This document shows, one piece after another, positions 1-10,905 of a stretch of 45,199 nucleotides of DNA. Position 1 is the first letter of the stretch. Every line of letters starts with the position of its first letter. This DNA comes from Legionella tunisiensis (lineage in GTDB: Bacteria; Pseudomonadota; Gammaproteobacteria; Legionellales; Legionellaceae). The notes under the pieces were generated by a model that worked only from the letters and a program-made list of their open reading frames with translations, was not told the DNA's origin and ran no database searches. A program made the position numbers and the translations under genes. The stretch spans positions 1 to 45,199 of the forward strand of contig NZ_CALJ01000004.1 of assembly GCF_000308315.1 (NCBI RefSeq). Reading direction: 5' to 3'.

Positions 1-1216
1 CAAAGGAAATAACTTCTAATAAACGTTCCATTACGGTATACAGTCGGCGAGCACCAATGTTTTCGGTGCGCTCATTGACTCGCCAAGCTACTTCCGCAAT
101 ACGTCGTATGCCGGTTTCATCGAAGCTTAATTGCAAGCCTTCAGTTGCCATGAGAGCAGCATATTGCTCCGTCAATGAAGCACTGGGTTCAGTCAAAATA
201 CGAACAAAATCGTCTACACTCAATGCAGCCAATTCTACTCGAATAGGTAAACGCCCCTGCAATTCAGCAATTAAATCAGAAGGCTTCGCTACATGAAAAG
301 CGCCTGAAGCAATAAATAAAATATGATCTGACTTCACCATACCGTATTTAGTGGATACTGTGCAGCCCTCTACCAACGGTAACAAATCACGCTGCACACC
401 TTCACGTGATACATCACCTCCGCCTTGCTCGGCTCGTTTTGCAACTTTATCCAATTCATCAATGAAGACGATGCCATGTTGCTCAACATTTTCAATAGCC
501 CGTGTTTTAATATCTTCTTCATTGATTAGTTTCGCTGCTTCTTCCTCACGCAAAATCTTCATTGCCTTGGCAATCGTTAATTTACGTGTTTTTGTGCGGC
601 CTGTACCCACCTGTTGAAACATAGCTTGCAACTGACTGGTCATTTCTTCCATACCAGGTGGTGCCATTATTTCTACACCAACTGGTGTCGCTGATAACTC
701 GATCTCAATTTCATTGTTATCAAGTGCGCCTTCACGTAGTTGTTTACGGAAAACCTGGCGAGTTGATGATTCTTTTTCACTGGTGATTACAGCACCTCTC
801 GCCGGCGGCAATAAAGCATTCAAGATCCGGTCTTCCGCAGCATCTTCAGCAAGATTCTCAACTTTTTTCATGGCTGATTCGCGTTCTTGTTTGATAGCAA
901 TATCAGTCAAATCACGAAGAATGGAATCGACATCGCGTCCGACATAACCAACTTCGGTAAATTTAGTCGCTTCTACTTTAATGAAAGGAGCCTGAGCTAA
1001 TTTCGCCAAGCGTCTGGCAATTTCTGTTTTACCAACACCTGTTGGCCCAATCATCAAAATATTTTTGGGCATTATTTCGTTACGTAATATAGGATCTTTG
1101 ATTTGCATACGTCGCCAACGATTACGCAGAGCAATCGCTACAGCGCGTTTTGCTTCATCCTGACCAATAATGTGCTTGTCTAATTCTTGCACTATCTCAC
1201 GAGGAGTCATTATCAT
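1..1216 (-). CDS. hslU: HslU, ATPase subunit of the HslUV protease (3' end outside window)
   Basis: HslU is the AAA+ unfoldase that feeds proteins into the HslV chamber in the cytoplasm. The minus strand is open from the ATG at 1216 to the left edge, about 405 codons; the family is about 440-450 residues, so roughly the last 40 are missing. Visible are the N-terminal [10 protein letters not shown], Walker [10 protein letters not shown] (about 1027-1053), a Walker B region reading VFIDELDK near 455-475, and the sensor-2 motif [12 protein letters not shown] near the left edge. A second in-frame ATG lies at 1210; either start is possible. It follows hslV with an 11-base gap, so hslVU is one operon. 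Several serine-rich plus-strand frames here are antisense shadows. Confidence 0.97.
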   Translation of the reverse strand, partial: MIMTPREIVQELDKHIIGQDEAKRAVAIALRNRWRRMQIKDPILRNEIMPKNILMIGPTGVGKTEIARRLAKLAQAPFIKVEATKFTEVGYVGRDVDSILRDLTDIAIKQERESAMKKVENLAEDAAEDRILNALLPPARGAVITSEKESSTRQVFRKQLREGALDNNEIEIELSATPVGVEIMAPPGMEEMTSQLQAMFQQVGTGRTKTRKLTIAKAMKILREEEAAKLINEEDIKTRAIENVEQHGIVFIDELDKVAKRAEQGGGDVSREGVQRDLLPLVEGCTVSTKYGMVKSDHILFIASGAFHVAKPSDLIAELQGRLPIRVELAALSVDDFVRILTEPSASLTEQYAALMATEGLQLSFDETGIRRIAEVAWRVNERTENIGARRLYTVMERLLEVISF

Positions 1217-1227
1217 TGTATTATTCA

Positions 1228-1770
1228 CTAGTCACTATCCAATTCTTCAATGGTTAAATTGTGGTTGGTGTATATACATATATCACCTGCAATCGATAAG
1301 CTTTTACGGACAATCTCGGACGCTGATAATTTAGTATTTTCCAACAGTGCTCGAGCTGCCGACTGAGCAAATGGGCCGCCAGAACCAATAGCAATCAATC
1401 CTTCCTCGGGCTCAATGACATCACCATTTCCGGTAATAATTAAAGAGGCCTTACTGTCTGCTACTGCTAATAGCGCCTCCAGGCGGCGTAAGATTTTGTC
1501 AGTTCGCCAATCTTTGGCAAGCTCAACAGCCGCACGCACCAAGTGCCCCTGATGCATCTCCAGTTTGCGCTCGAAACGCTCAAAAAGAGTGAACGCATCA
1601 GCGGTCCCACCAGCAAAACCAGCAATTACTTTATCTTTATAAAGTCGCCTGACTTTACGGGCATTGCCTTTCATTACAGTATTACCCATAGTGACTTGCC
1701 CATCACCACCGATAACTACTTTATTGCCCCGTCTGACAGACAGGACGGTTGTACCACGATATTGTTCCAA
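1228..1770 (-). CDS. hslV: HslV, peptidase subunit of HslUV
   Basis: HslV is the threonine-type proteolytic core of the HslUV complex. The 180-residue product carries TTVLSVRRG, then [10 protein letters not shown] and KVRRLY, all standard for the family. The nucleophile should be Thr7, exposed by removal of the short propeptide MEQYRG; E. coli HslV has only the initiator Met there. The start is a TTG at 1770 with a GAGGA Shine-Dalgarno six bases upstream. The gene is intact and is followed by hslU after 11 bases. Confidence 0.97.
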   Translation of the reverse strand: MEQYRGTTVLSVRRGNKVVIGGDGQVTMGNTVMKGNARKVRRLYKDKVIAGFAGGTADAFTLFERFERKLEMHQGHLVRAAVELAKDWRTDKILRRLEALLAVADSKASLIITGNGDVIEPEEGLIAIGSGGPFAQSAARALLENTKLSASEIVRKSLSIAGDICIYTNHNLTIEELDSD

Positions 1771-1874
1771 GATACATCCTCATTACAGGTCGAAGAACCT
1801 AAAATGGGGATGCAAAAAAAATCAATGGAGGATTTGAATTATTTTTTCCTTTCTGTAGGCATAAAATATGCGAA

Positions 1875-2309
1875 TCAGCTATCTGGACAACATTTTCTGC
1901 AAAAGCCTTTTAATTCAATGGCATCCTGGCCCAAATGGAAATGGTTCTCTGCTGATAATTTTTGTACTAGGGCACGTAAGGTCTTATCGTACACTTCATG
2001 AACCTGATGACAATCATTACACACCATTAATACCTCAGTAGGCAGTTGTTTTTCAGGCTCATGGCAAAGTGTATACGATTGGATAGACTCAATTTTGTGT
2101 ACCACACCGGATTCAACAAAATAATCAAGTACACGGTACACAGCAGGTGGCTTGGAGCTTTGCTTGCTTTGCAATAACCTATCGAGAATCTCATAAGCTT
2201 TTAATGGTTTTTCTGCACTCCATAAAAGAAACAAGACACTCTTGCGCAAAGAAGTGAATTTCAATTCAATCGCTATACAATAATCTAGAAAGGAGGCTGG
2301 ATAAGTCAT
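1875..2309 (-). CDS. zur: Fur-family zinc uptake regulator (Zur-like)
   Basis: A 144-residue Fur-superfamily repressor. The N-terminal half is a winged helix (LRKSVLFLLWSAEKPLKAYEIL, with the recognition segment PPAVYRVLDYFVESGVVHKIES). The C-terminal half is the metal-binding dimerisation domain, with two Cys pairs (CNDC and CRKC) as the structural zinc site and a His/Glu-rich hinge. The PPAVYR recognition helix and the Cys pairs fit Zur better than Fur. No zinc transporter is adjacent, so the specificity call rests on sequence alone. Intact, single gene between deoB and hslV, same strand as both. Confidence 0.8.
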   Translation of the reverse strand: MTYPASFLDYCIAIELKFTSLRKSVLFLLWSAEKPLKAYEILDRLLQSKQSSKPPAVYRVLDYFVESGVVHKIESIQSYTLCHEPEKQLPTEVLMVCNDCHQVHEVYDKTLRALVQKLSAENHFHLGQDAIELKGFCRKCCPDS

Positions 2310-2353
2310 GCTCTTTTACTTTTGTAGCCCCCAAATTATATAAGTTAATCCGC

Positions 2354-3588
2354 TTATTCTAGGCCGTTCATAAAAGATATGCCATGTGTTAAAGGCTCAA
2401 TTTGCAAATATTCCGCGAGAGTTTGGCCAATATCAGCAAAACTATCGCGACGTCCGATAAAACAACTCGCTAATTGGGGGCCAAAAGCCAAAACCGGGAT
2501 ATGTTCTCTTGTATGATCAGAGCCGGGAAACGTCGGATCACAACCATGATCAGCCGCGATTACAACCATATCACCAGAGTCTAATTGTGCTAGCAGCTCT
2601 GGTAAACGTTGATCAAATTGTTCTAGCGCATGGGCATACCCACCCACGTCTCGTCGATGGCCGTAAGAAGAGTCGAAATCAACAAAATTGGTAAAGACCA
2701 AACTACCGGCCGGGGCTGTTTTCATTGCAGCCAAAGTAGCATCGAATAAGGCTTGATTACCATCCGCCTTTATTGTCTGTGTCAACCCTTGATGAGCAAA
2801 GATATCGGCAATTTTACCAATGGCAATGACTTCTCGCCCTGCCTTTTTTAACGCATCCAAAAGAGTTAGCGCAGGCGGCAACGTTGCATAATCACGGCGA
2901 TTGCCGGTACGAGAAAATCCACCAGGCCTACCAACAAAAGGCCGAGCAATAACCCGCCCTATCTGATAATCATCGACTAATTTGCGCGCAATTTCACATA
3001 CTTCATACAAACGCGCCAAACCAAAACTTTCTTCATGAGCGGCAATCTGAAACACACTATCAGCCGATGTGTAAACAATTGGTTTACCTGTCTTAATATG
3101 TTCCTCACCCAGTTCATCAATAATTGTGGTTCCTGAAGCGTGTTTCTGCCCTAATACACCCGGTAAACCCGCTTTTTTATCAATTCATTAATTAATTTCT
3201 GCGGGAAGCAAGGTTGTTCAGCAGGAAAATAACCCCACTCAAATGTCACTGGCACACCAGCTAACTCCCAATGACCGCTTGGTGTATCCTTGCCCAAGCT
3301 TTGCTCTACTGCATAGCCATAATACCCCTTTGGAGTAGCAAGTGTTGATAAATCTACTAAAGGAATACCTGAGCTGGCTACCGTTGCATGATACAAACCC
3401 AGGTTTGTTAAATTAGGGAGATGTAAAGGCCCTTGACGCACCCCCTCTTTATTAGCGAGTCCTTCCTTACAAGCCTGATGAATGTGAGCAAAAGTATTGG
3501 CTCCTTCATCGCCATAACGGTGCGCATCAAGACTTGCACCAATTCCCAGAGAATCCATTAATAAAATACAAACACGCCGCCCCAGCAT
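2354..3588 (-). CDS. deoB: Phosphopentomutase (one frameshift)
   Basis: DeoB interconverts (deoxy)ribose 1-phosphate and 5-phosphate, linking nucleoside phosphorolysis to central metabolism. The N-terminal part has the metal ligand block [11 protein letters not shown] and the catalytic loop [10 protein letters not shown]; the C-terminal part has the second metal block [20 protein letters not shown]. The two parts are in different frames, joined at an A6 run near 3174-3179. One added A gives [19 protein letters not shown], which is family-typical, and a protein of about 411 residues against 407 in E. coli. It starts 2 bases after the upstream MFS gene stops, so it is the last gene of a tdk-MFS-MFS-deoB run. 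Confidence 0.93.
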
Positions 3589-3590
3589 CC

Positions 3591-4869
3591 TTATACCTCT
3601 TTTTGTCGACAGTGAGTTTCTTTTAAACCAAATAAGGCAAACAAGGCCAGAAGTAAGCCTAGAGGTAAAATCATTGCAGCATATTGGTAATCACCTAATG
3701 AATACACGGGAATACCATCCAGCATTTTCATTTCGCCATGATGCATCAATAAAATGCTGAACAAATTCTGATAAATGATATAACCACCTTGAGTCAAAAT
3801 AGAAACCATACTGACTGCGGTGGCAGTTATTAATGGAGAACTGCTTTCAGCAACCAACGCATAACTTATTACCTGAGCAGCAGTAAAAAAGCCTAAGAGA
3901 AAAACAACCCTTTCATAACGGGTAAAGAAACAGGCACAAACAATATTACAAGCATGATTAGTAAAGATGCCCATACACCAACCTTCATTGGTAATACACG
4001 TAAACCTAATTTGTCCGAACACCAGCCAATCAACGGCCCACCAATAATTGCCCCAAGAAATAGCATGGAATTAACTACTGCTGCATCTTCTTTGGCAATA
4101 CCCATTCTTTGCACTAGATAAAGGGAACCCATCATAGCACCAAACACAGCAATAGCCATATTCATCAGGCTGGTATAGAGTGCAGCCCTTAAGGTTTGCG
4201 GATTAAGATACGCTTTCTTGGCCGTAACAAGTAAACTGATTTTTTGCCCCACTTTGTGGCTTACTTCCTGTGCTTTGTCAATAATTGCAAACGACATAAA
4301 AACCAGCATGGCGGTACCAAGCCAACCCACCTGCATCAAAGCATCCCGCCAACCAATCTGAGCGACTAACTTGGTTAAAGGATACTGAGCCAACATACCA
4401 CCAGTCATTGCCATGGTGACAATTACGCCAGCAACCATTGCCATACGTTGTGGTGGAAACCAGCGAGAAGCCAACCGGACTGGCCCAAGGAAACAAAATG
4501 CGCTACCAATACCAGTAACAAAACGGCAAAACAAAGCCAAATAAAAGGAATGTGCATGAGCCAGAATGAAGGTGCTTAACACGCATAGCAGCATTGCTAC
4601 CAGAATAGTTTTCTTAGTTGAAAATCGATCGAGAACAACACCTGCCACAAACAGGAAGAGAACATTTGAAAGGTAGTATATGCTTGATAAATAAGCCATT
4701 TTATCGGCCTGCACATGAAAGTCGTACATAATATTATCAGCAATGGATGCAAACATATTGCCTTGAATAAATTCATAAAAGAAAACAATGATGCACTAAA
4801 ACAAACTAACCATGGTAAGAAAGTTGATGCCAATCTCTCACTTCCTTTGAATTCTTCCACCATCTGCAT
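3591..4869 (-). CDS. MFS transporter, PhtC/PhtD-like, second of pair (two frameshifts)
   Basis: A 12-helix major facilitator protein of about 426 residues after repair. The order is VCFSASLFSF near residue 25, the MFS loop VLDRFSTKKT between helices 2 and 3, RFVTGIGSAFCF, then WCSDKLGLRV between helices 8 and 9. One T is missing from a T4 run near 4777 and one from a T5 run near 3901; both repairs restore conserved text. Start ATG 4869 has a GAGGAG ribosome site. In L. pneumophila the phtC-phtD locus is known to be needed for thymidine salvage in macrophages, and deoB and tdk flank the pair here. I infer pyrimidine nucleoside uptake; which of the two is PhtC or PhtD I cannot say. Confidence 0.8.
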
Positions 4870-4878
4870 AAAAACTCC

Positions 4879-6152
4879 TCAATCCAAACGTTTGCAGTAA
4901 GTCTCACGAGTCATCAAAACCGCCAGTAAAGCTGCTACAGCGGTTAGAGGAAATATCCACATTGCATATTGAAAATCAGCCACTGTGTATTGTTGTGCTG
5001 AAGCAGGAGCATGGTGTTGCATTAATACACCAAATATTACTTGCCCCACACCGCCTCCACCCATGATAAGAACAGAAGCGATACCAGTTGCCGTACCTGT
5101 ATTTTTGGTTGAATTACTTTCAGTCAATTAGGGGATAACTAATTACTTGAGTGCTTGTGAATAAACCTAACATGAAAACAGGATGCTTAATTGGAACTGC
5201 GATAAAGCAAGATCCATAAATAAAGGAAGTACAGCAAATAAGGTTGCTATAGCACCGACGACCATTAAGGGTTTGCGGCGTCCCTGGGTATCCGAAAGCC
5301 AGCCCACTAAGGGACAACCAAGAATACTCCCCATAAAGATAAGACTAACAACATTGGAAGCAGCCATTTCAGATAAGTGGTGAACAACCTGTAAATAACT
5401 GGCTCCCCACAAAGCGCAAAGAACCATGATGGGTAAATTCAAAAAAGAGGTATAAAAACCAGCAAGCCAGTTTTGACGATTGACCAGAGCCTGCAGAAAT
5501 CCCGGAAGAAGAGCTGCTTCCTGGGCAGTATTACGCCTCGAGACAATATAAGGTCTATCTTCAACTATTTTATAAATCCAGAGTAGTAAAAGCACACCTA
5601 CCGCACCATCAATCAACAATGAATTTCTCCAGCCATAATACTCATTAAGGTGAGCAAAAGGAGTATGTGCCATCATCCCACCTAAAAAGGCCATTGTTAC
5701 CAAGGAGCCGATAACCAAAGCTTGGCGGCGTGGTGGAAACCAATTCGAGACTAATACTACGCAGGATAAAAAACAGAATGCATTACCAATACCAGATAGA
5801 AAATGAAAAAACAAGCTAAAACAAATGAGTTAGTCAGTGCAAATCCCAGTGTACCAATAACACAAACGAACATAGCACTAAGAATGACCTGGCGGGTAGA
5901 AAAACGATCCAGAATGATACCCGCAGGTAAAAGAAATAAAATATCTGCCCACAGATAAGTACTCGACATCCAGCTAAGCTGAGCTGCATTTAAGTGAAAA
6001 TCATCGCGTAAGGGCTGGTTAATTACATCGAAAATGTTAAGTTGAAAAAACTCATAAAAGAAAAACAACCCTGCTGACAGGCAAACCATCCAAGCCATTA
6101 AGTCACCACGAGGCAAAGCTACGCCCGAATCCACTGCGACTGAATCAGACAA
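4879..6152 (-). CDS. MFS transporter, PhtC/PhtD-like, first of pair (three frameshifts)
   Basis: A paralogue of the next gene, with matching landmarks: LFFFYEFFQLNIF, ILDRFSTRQV, a segment GIGNAFCFLSCVVLVSNWFP, and WLSDTQGRRKP. Repair needs one T added to a T6 run near 5813, one T added to a T4 run near 5174, and one base removed near 5125; the last is not in a homopolymer. The product is then about 424 residues. The best start is TTG at 6152, because AAGGAG sits five bases upstream of it and directly abuts the in-frame GTG at 6158. It lies 50 bases after tdk and 9 bases before the next MFS gene. Thymidine or other nucleoside uptake is inferred from the neighbours. Confidence 0.78.
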
Positions 6153-6202
6153 GATCACTCCTTAGCAAGGGTTGCAAAATTTGCGGCGAATTGTATCAAA
6201 AA

Positions 6203-6832
6203 TCACATTGGATTGGTATCTTTATTGAACAATTTTTTCTTATCAAGCAATACGCCGACTTCACCCGTTTTAAAATGTCGCCGGCAAGTAGAAACATACA
6301 GTCCATTTCCGCCAATAACCACTTGCTCCCCCTCTGAAATCACCTCGCCTTTTTCATTAAGACGCAAATTCATGATCGCTTTGCGACCGCAATGACAAAT
6401 TGTTTTCAGCTCGACTAATTCATCTGCCCAGGCAAGTAAATACTGACTCCCTTCAAATAACTCCCCTCTAAAATCAGTACGTAAACCATAGGCTAAAACT
6501 GGAATCTGCAATTGGTCGGTAATTTCTGTTAATTGATAGACCTGTTTACGAGTTAGAAATTGGGCTTCATCAATCAATACGCAAGCATAGGTTTGTCCTT
6601 GCTGCAAGCGAGAACTGACTTGTTCATACAAATCATCTTCATTGTGGAAGATTAGGGCTTGTTCTGCTAAACCAATTCGAGAATGAATAAGGCCTTGCTG
6701 GTATCGGGTATCAATGGCAGGCGTATAGAGCAAAGTTTGCATGCCACGCTCACGGTAATTATGACTTGATTGCAGTAGAACCGTGCTTTTACCTGCATTC
6801 ATAGCTGCAAAATAGAAATAAAGCTTTGCCAT
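6203..6832 (-). CDS. tdk: Thymidine kinase, type II
   Basis: Tdk phosphorylates thymidine to dTMP with ATP in the salvage pathway. The 209-residue protein has the P-loop NAGKST at residues 12-17, the Walker-B-like VLIDEAQFL, the lasso region YGLRTDF, and a zinc-binding C-terminal half with CHCGRKA and a later CRRHF. Length and motif order fit the bacterial type II family (about 190-210 residues). Intact. It heads the minus-strand run of two nucleoside-type MFS carriers and deoB. Together these genes can import thymidine, phosphorylate it and recycle deoxyribose phosphate. Confidence 0.96.
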   Translation of the reverse strand: MAKLYFYFAAMNAGKSTVLLQSSHNYRERGMQTLLYTPAIDTRYQQGLIHSRIGLAEQALIFHNEDDLYEQVSSRLQQGQTYACVLIDEAQFLTRKQVYQLTEITDQLQIPVLAYGLRTDFRGELFEGSQYLLAWADELVELKTICHCGRKAIMNLRLNEKGEVISEGEQVVIGGNGLYVSTCRRHFKTGEVGVLLDKKKLFNKDTNPM

Positions 6833-6973
6833 AAGAACGATAACCTAATTAAAAGTTCTCGTACTCTACTATGGATTGCCCCAAGAAAATAGAATAAGAC
6901 GAATAACCTTTTGCAAATTAGATCGACTGAGCCTATATTAACAACGATTCATGCTCATGCTAAGGATAATTCT

Positions 6974-8019
6974 ATGATTCCAGTACAAGGATATGCCGCC
7001 CCAAAGGCAAAAGCGCCTCTCTCTCCTCACTCTTTTAAACGCAGAGATGTAGGCGAGCATGATGTTTTGATTGATATCCTCTATTGCGGTATTTGTCATT
7101 CCGATATTCACCAGGCACGCGATGAATGGGGTGGGGCACTTTTCCCTATGGTGCCCGGTCATGAAATTGTTGGGGTGGTCAGTAAAATTGGGGGCAAAGT
7201 AAAAAATTTAAAGAGGGAGACCATGTGGGAGTTGGTTGTTTTGTAGATTCCTGCCGACGTTGTGAAAGCTGCCGCGAAGGATTAGAACAATATTGTTATG
7301 AAGGGATGACAACCACATACAATGGTATGGAGCGTAGTGGTAAGCAACTCACGCAAGGAGGGTATTCAACCAAAATTGTGGTGAATGAAAATTATGTTCT
7401 TCATATTCCCGACAATTTACCTCTCGATGCGACAGCACCTCTTTTATGTGCCGGAATTACTCTTTACTCACCATTAAAACATTGGGGTGCCGGCCCAGGT
7501 AAAAAAGTCGCTATTGTTGGTTTGGGTGGGTTAGGGCATATGGGTGTTAAACTGGCTCATGCGCTAGGGGCAGAGGTCACTGTGCTTAGCCATTCATCTA
7601 CAAAGGAAGCTGACAGCAAGCGCCTGGGAGCCGATCATTTTTATACAACCTCCATCATGTCGAATTTCGCCAAATTAAGCGCTAGTTTTGACCTCATTAT
7701 ATGTACTGTTTCGACAGGCATTGATTGGAATCAATATTTAAGATTACTCAAACGTGAAGGTACCATGGTCGTCTTGGGAGTCCCTGAAAAAAATGTCCCA
7801 GTCGGAGCATTTTCACTGGTTAGTGGGCGCCGCAGTCTTGCCGGCTCATTGATTGGCGGGATCAAAGAAACCCAAGAAATGCTTGATTTCTGTGGCAAAC
7901 ATACTATCACATCCGAGATTGAGTTAATTCCCATTCAACAAGTCAATGAGGCCTACGAACGTGTTTTAAAAAGCGATGTCCGATATCGTTTTGTCATTGA
8001 CATAGCATCGTTGAAATAA
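6974..8019 (+). CDS. Zinc-dependent alcohol dehydrogenase, YahK/CAD type (one frameshift)
   Basis: A medium-chain NAD(P)-dependent alcohol/aldehyde reductase. Catalytic zinc ligands lie in [10 protein letters not shown] and PGHEIVG; the structural zinc loop is [15 protein letters not shown]; the Rossmann motif is [13 protein letters not shown]. One T is missing from a T3 run near 7208; repair gives [13 protein letters not shown], the family sequence, and about 348 residues. ATG 6974 has AAGGAT six bases upstream, so the ATG at 6911 is not used. Overall pattern fits YahK/cinnamyl-alcohol-dehydrogenase-like enzymes, probably broad aldehyde reductases. It stands alone; tdk is divergent. Confidence 0.92.
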
Positions 8020-8145
8020 ATAATACACCTCTTTCAAAACTCACTGCAGTGAGAGCAGAGCAAGGAGAAACGGCGCAGAATTACAGTGAGCCCCGTATCG
8101 AGCAGTGATGCGCCAATGCAGTAACGTTTCGAACACAATCTAATG

Positions 8146-8163
8146 AGCCCGGTTTGTCGGGCT
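8146..8163 (+). terminator. Short hairpin after the alcohol dehydrogenase
   Basis: A 6-base GC-rich stem, AGCCCG pairing with CGGGCT, with a 6-base loop, 127 bases after the dehydrogenase stop. No clean T run follows, so it is a weak terminator candidate. The rest of 8020-8276 has no gene that I can see. Confidence 0.3.
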
Positions 8164-8276
8164 GGCTTGTAAATTTTGCCGTAAAAAATTTCTTTTACTT
8201 ATTTAAAGTCGGTTAGACTTTACAAACAAGAGTGCATATAATTTAAACAGTTATTACCTGTTGTAGCCTTTGAATT

Positions 8277-9327
8277 GTGAAAATTTTATTTATTAACTTA
8301 TCTGACCCCGGAACATTAGGACAAAAATCAGGTGAGGCTTTAGAAAAAACATAAGCCTTCTTTCTTCTCTAAGAGTAAAAGTAACGTAACCGTATTAAAC
8401 CTAATGAATTGCGCTTTGCAATTTGCTAGCTCAGGAACGATTAATTTAGACCAGCAAACCTCAAAAACACTCCAGGAGTGGTTAAAAAAAGAAAAAAGAC
8501 TACAAAATTATTATTGCAGCGCATGGTAAAGTCGATGATACAAATTATTGTTACGCTGAATCAGACCCTGAAGAGATTTTCAAAACCCATAAATTGCTTA
8601 ATTATGCCCAGCTCGCTGCGTTTGTAAAAATTCTTCTTGCCGTTAAGGATCAGACAATACCTTTCAACATGACTTTGAGTATTTGTTATAGTGCCCGCAG
8701 TCAAGATCACGAGAAAGATCATATTCGCCAAGTTGCAGAGATTGATATACAAACCAGTTTTGCAGCAAAATTTTATGCCCTCTTGATTACTGACTGTCAC
8801 CTACGTCTAAAAGCGGTTACCGGCTCTGTCCAATTTGATGAAAAAACCGGTGCCTTATTGGTTGAAAGCGAAGAGGTCATTCAGGTAATTGAACGTTATG
8901 ATAGTTGTCTAAAAGCGCTTAAGCGCTTTGAACAAGAAGAAGTCCAACCTCTACTTAAAACGCTTATCGAAAAAAAGGTCCCGAAGCCTGGGAAATATAT
9001 TTGCGTGATGATAGTTATAAAAAGAATGAAACACCATTAGATAAGGTATGGATTAAATTCCTTGCTTTACAAGAAAAATATGAAGAGTTGCGCCAGGTAA
9101 AAACTCAAATGAGTCAAAAACATTATGGGCAAGTCTTGTTTGATTATAATCCTCAAATGGATACAGTTACTATTTCGTTAAAACACAAAGAAAAACAAAC
9201 TGTAGTAAAGACGATAAAGCGAGACGATTTTACTGCTTATTACGACAATGAAGATAGGCTGACCAGCGAAGGACAATCCTCTACCTCAGACACATCAGTG
9301 ATCTCAAGCCAAAAAACAGACCTATGA
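8277..9327 (+). CDS. Unrecognised protein with caspase-like His and Cys blocks (about four frameshifts)
   Basis: Four adjoining open pieces in changing frames join into one protein of about 350 residues, at A runs near 8280, 8346, 8492-8498 and 8971-8977. No sequence family is named with certainty. The middle shows a hydrophobic strand ending in His-Gly (KIIIAAHGK, His codon 8522-8524), then a helix (NYAQLAAFVKILLA), then a strand ending in Cys (MTLSICYSAR, Cys codon 8684-8686). His and Cys are 54 residues apart. That layout is the catalytic signature of clan CD peptidases (caspases, C80 toxin domains, C11). The C-terminal part is charged, probably coiled coil, with an S/T-rich end. No signal peptide. 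The start (GTG 8277) is uncertain. An effector role is possible but only inferred. Confidence 0.55.
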
Positions 9328-9400
9328 TTATTTTGACAATTGATTAATTCGTTGCTTAACTTTTAATAAGGTAATCCTATTAATTATAGAAGGATTTAGG

Positions 9401-10904
9401 GTGAAGATCATGGGCTACGTAAAAATCAAACCGTTGATAATAGGGTTAGTTTTTCTTTTGCAAGCTCGCTTTTCCCAGCCGCCTCGTTTGCGACTAGTGC
9501 TTCTGATGCTAAAAAACCGATTTTACAAGTCCGAGATACGCAATTTCAATTGGATAATCGGGGAAAAACCGTAAAAGCGTTTGAAGTAATATTAATTCAA
9601 CCTGATGGTACAGAAAGTAAGGAAGGCTATACTGGTGTTAAAGGAAAATTTTTTGATGTCATTGTAGAAAATAAATCCGCAGAACCAATAACACTGCATT
9701 GGCATGGCTTGATTGTACCCAATGATCAGGATGGCGTTCCAGGTGTTACCCAAACGTTAATACAACCGGGTGAAAAACGACCATTCAAGTACAAACTAGT
9801 GCAGTCAGGCACTTACTGGATGCATTCCCACGAAGGATTTCAAGAGCAACAGCAATTATCAGCACCCTATATTATTTATGAATCAGAGCAGCAAAAAAAT
9901 AATGAACAAGATGTTGTGATGTTTATGAAAGATTTTACTTATCAATCTCCACAAGCCATATTCAACAAACTACGTAATGCCCCAATGCCCGCCATACAAA
10001 CCGATAGCACAAAAAATATGGCTGGTGGGAAACCTGTAAAAGCAAAAGCTGATTACAATGATGTTGATTATGATGCTTACATTACTAACAAAAAACGCTC
10101 GCAGAACCAGATATCCATTATGTGACTCCTGGTCAGGTGAGACTACGTGTTATCGATGCAGCAGCCGCCACAAATTTTGTTATTGATTTAGGGAAATTGC
10201 AGGGGACTTTGGTCGCTGTTGATGGTGCTAAAGTGAAACCTGTTCAAGGTTCTAAATTTCCAATTGGGATTGCTAACCGGCTTGATATCATTGTGAATAT
10301 TCCCGCCAAGGGGGGTGCTTTTCCTATTTTGGGACAAGTAGAAGGAACCAATCAACAGACAGGCTTAATACTTGCCACTAAGGGAGCAGAAATTCCCAAA
10401 CTCAGCCCAACAGCCAGTCAGACCATTGGGCGCGTCCCTTATTATGAATTAGAACAATCACTCAAGGCCGTTGAGCCACTACCAAAGAAAAAAGTTGATA
10501 TCAGTTTGAATTATAACTTACAGGGAACCATGGACGGTTATCGCTGGATGTTAAATGATGAAACCTGGGCTAAGATTAATCCCAAAGTCGTCAAAAAAGG
10601 ACAACGTGTAGAATTGGTATTTATCAATAAAACGCCCATGTCTCACCCCATGCATTTCCACGGCCACGTTTTTCAAGTAACGGAAATTAATGGCAAACCC
10701 CTAACAGACGGTGCCAGACGTGATACTATTTTGGTTCAACCTTTTTCAACGGTGAAGGTTCAATTCGATGCCGATAATCCTGGTATCTGGATGAATCATT
10801 GCCATAATCTTTACCATATGGCAGGGGGAATGATGACCACTATCGAATTTGCCGGTTACCCTAAACCCGCTTTTTATTTATCAACCCTAGGTAAAATTCA
10901 ATAA
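9401..10904 (+). CDS. Periplasmic multicopper oxidase (two frameshifts)
   Basis: A secreted three-domain copper oxidase of about 501 residues. All four copper-ligand blocks are present in order: HWHGL, WMHSHEG, then HPMHFHGH and WMNHCHNLYHM near the end. The N-terminus after repair is a signal peptide ending in SFA. Repairs: one T added to a T4 run near 9460 and one A to an A6 run near 10093. The best start is GTG 9401, because GAAGGA lies seven bases upstream; ATG 9410 is in the same frame. Legionella multicopper oxidases have been linked to copper tolerance and ferrous iron oxidation; no copper transporter is next door to choose between them. It converges on argB with 1 base between. Confidence 0.9.
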
Positions 10905-10905
10905 T

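Noticed and set aside
57-947. Three serine-rich plus-strand frames
   Set aside because: They are antisense to hslU, whose Walker motifs and sensor-2 text are clear on the minus strand.
1543-2001. 152-codon plus-strand frame
   Set aside because: Antisense to hslV and the zur-like gene; no family-like text or ribosome site.
8030-8140. GC-richer intergenic text that looked like a dispersed repeat
   Set aside because: Only one copy in this window and no clear inverted ends; cannot be judged without the rest of the genome.
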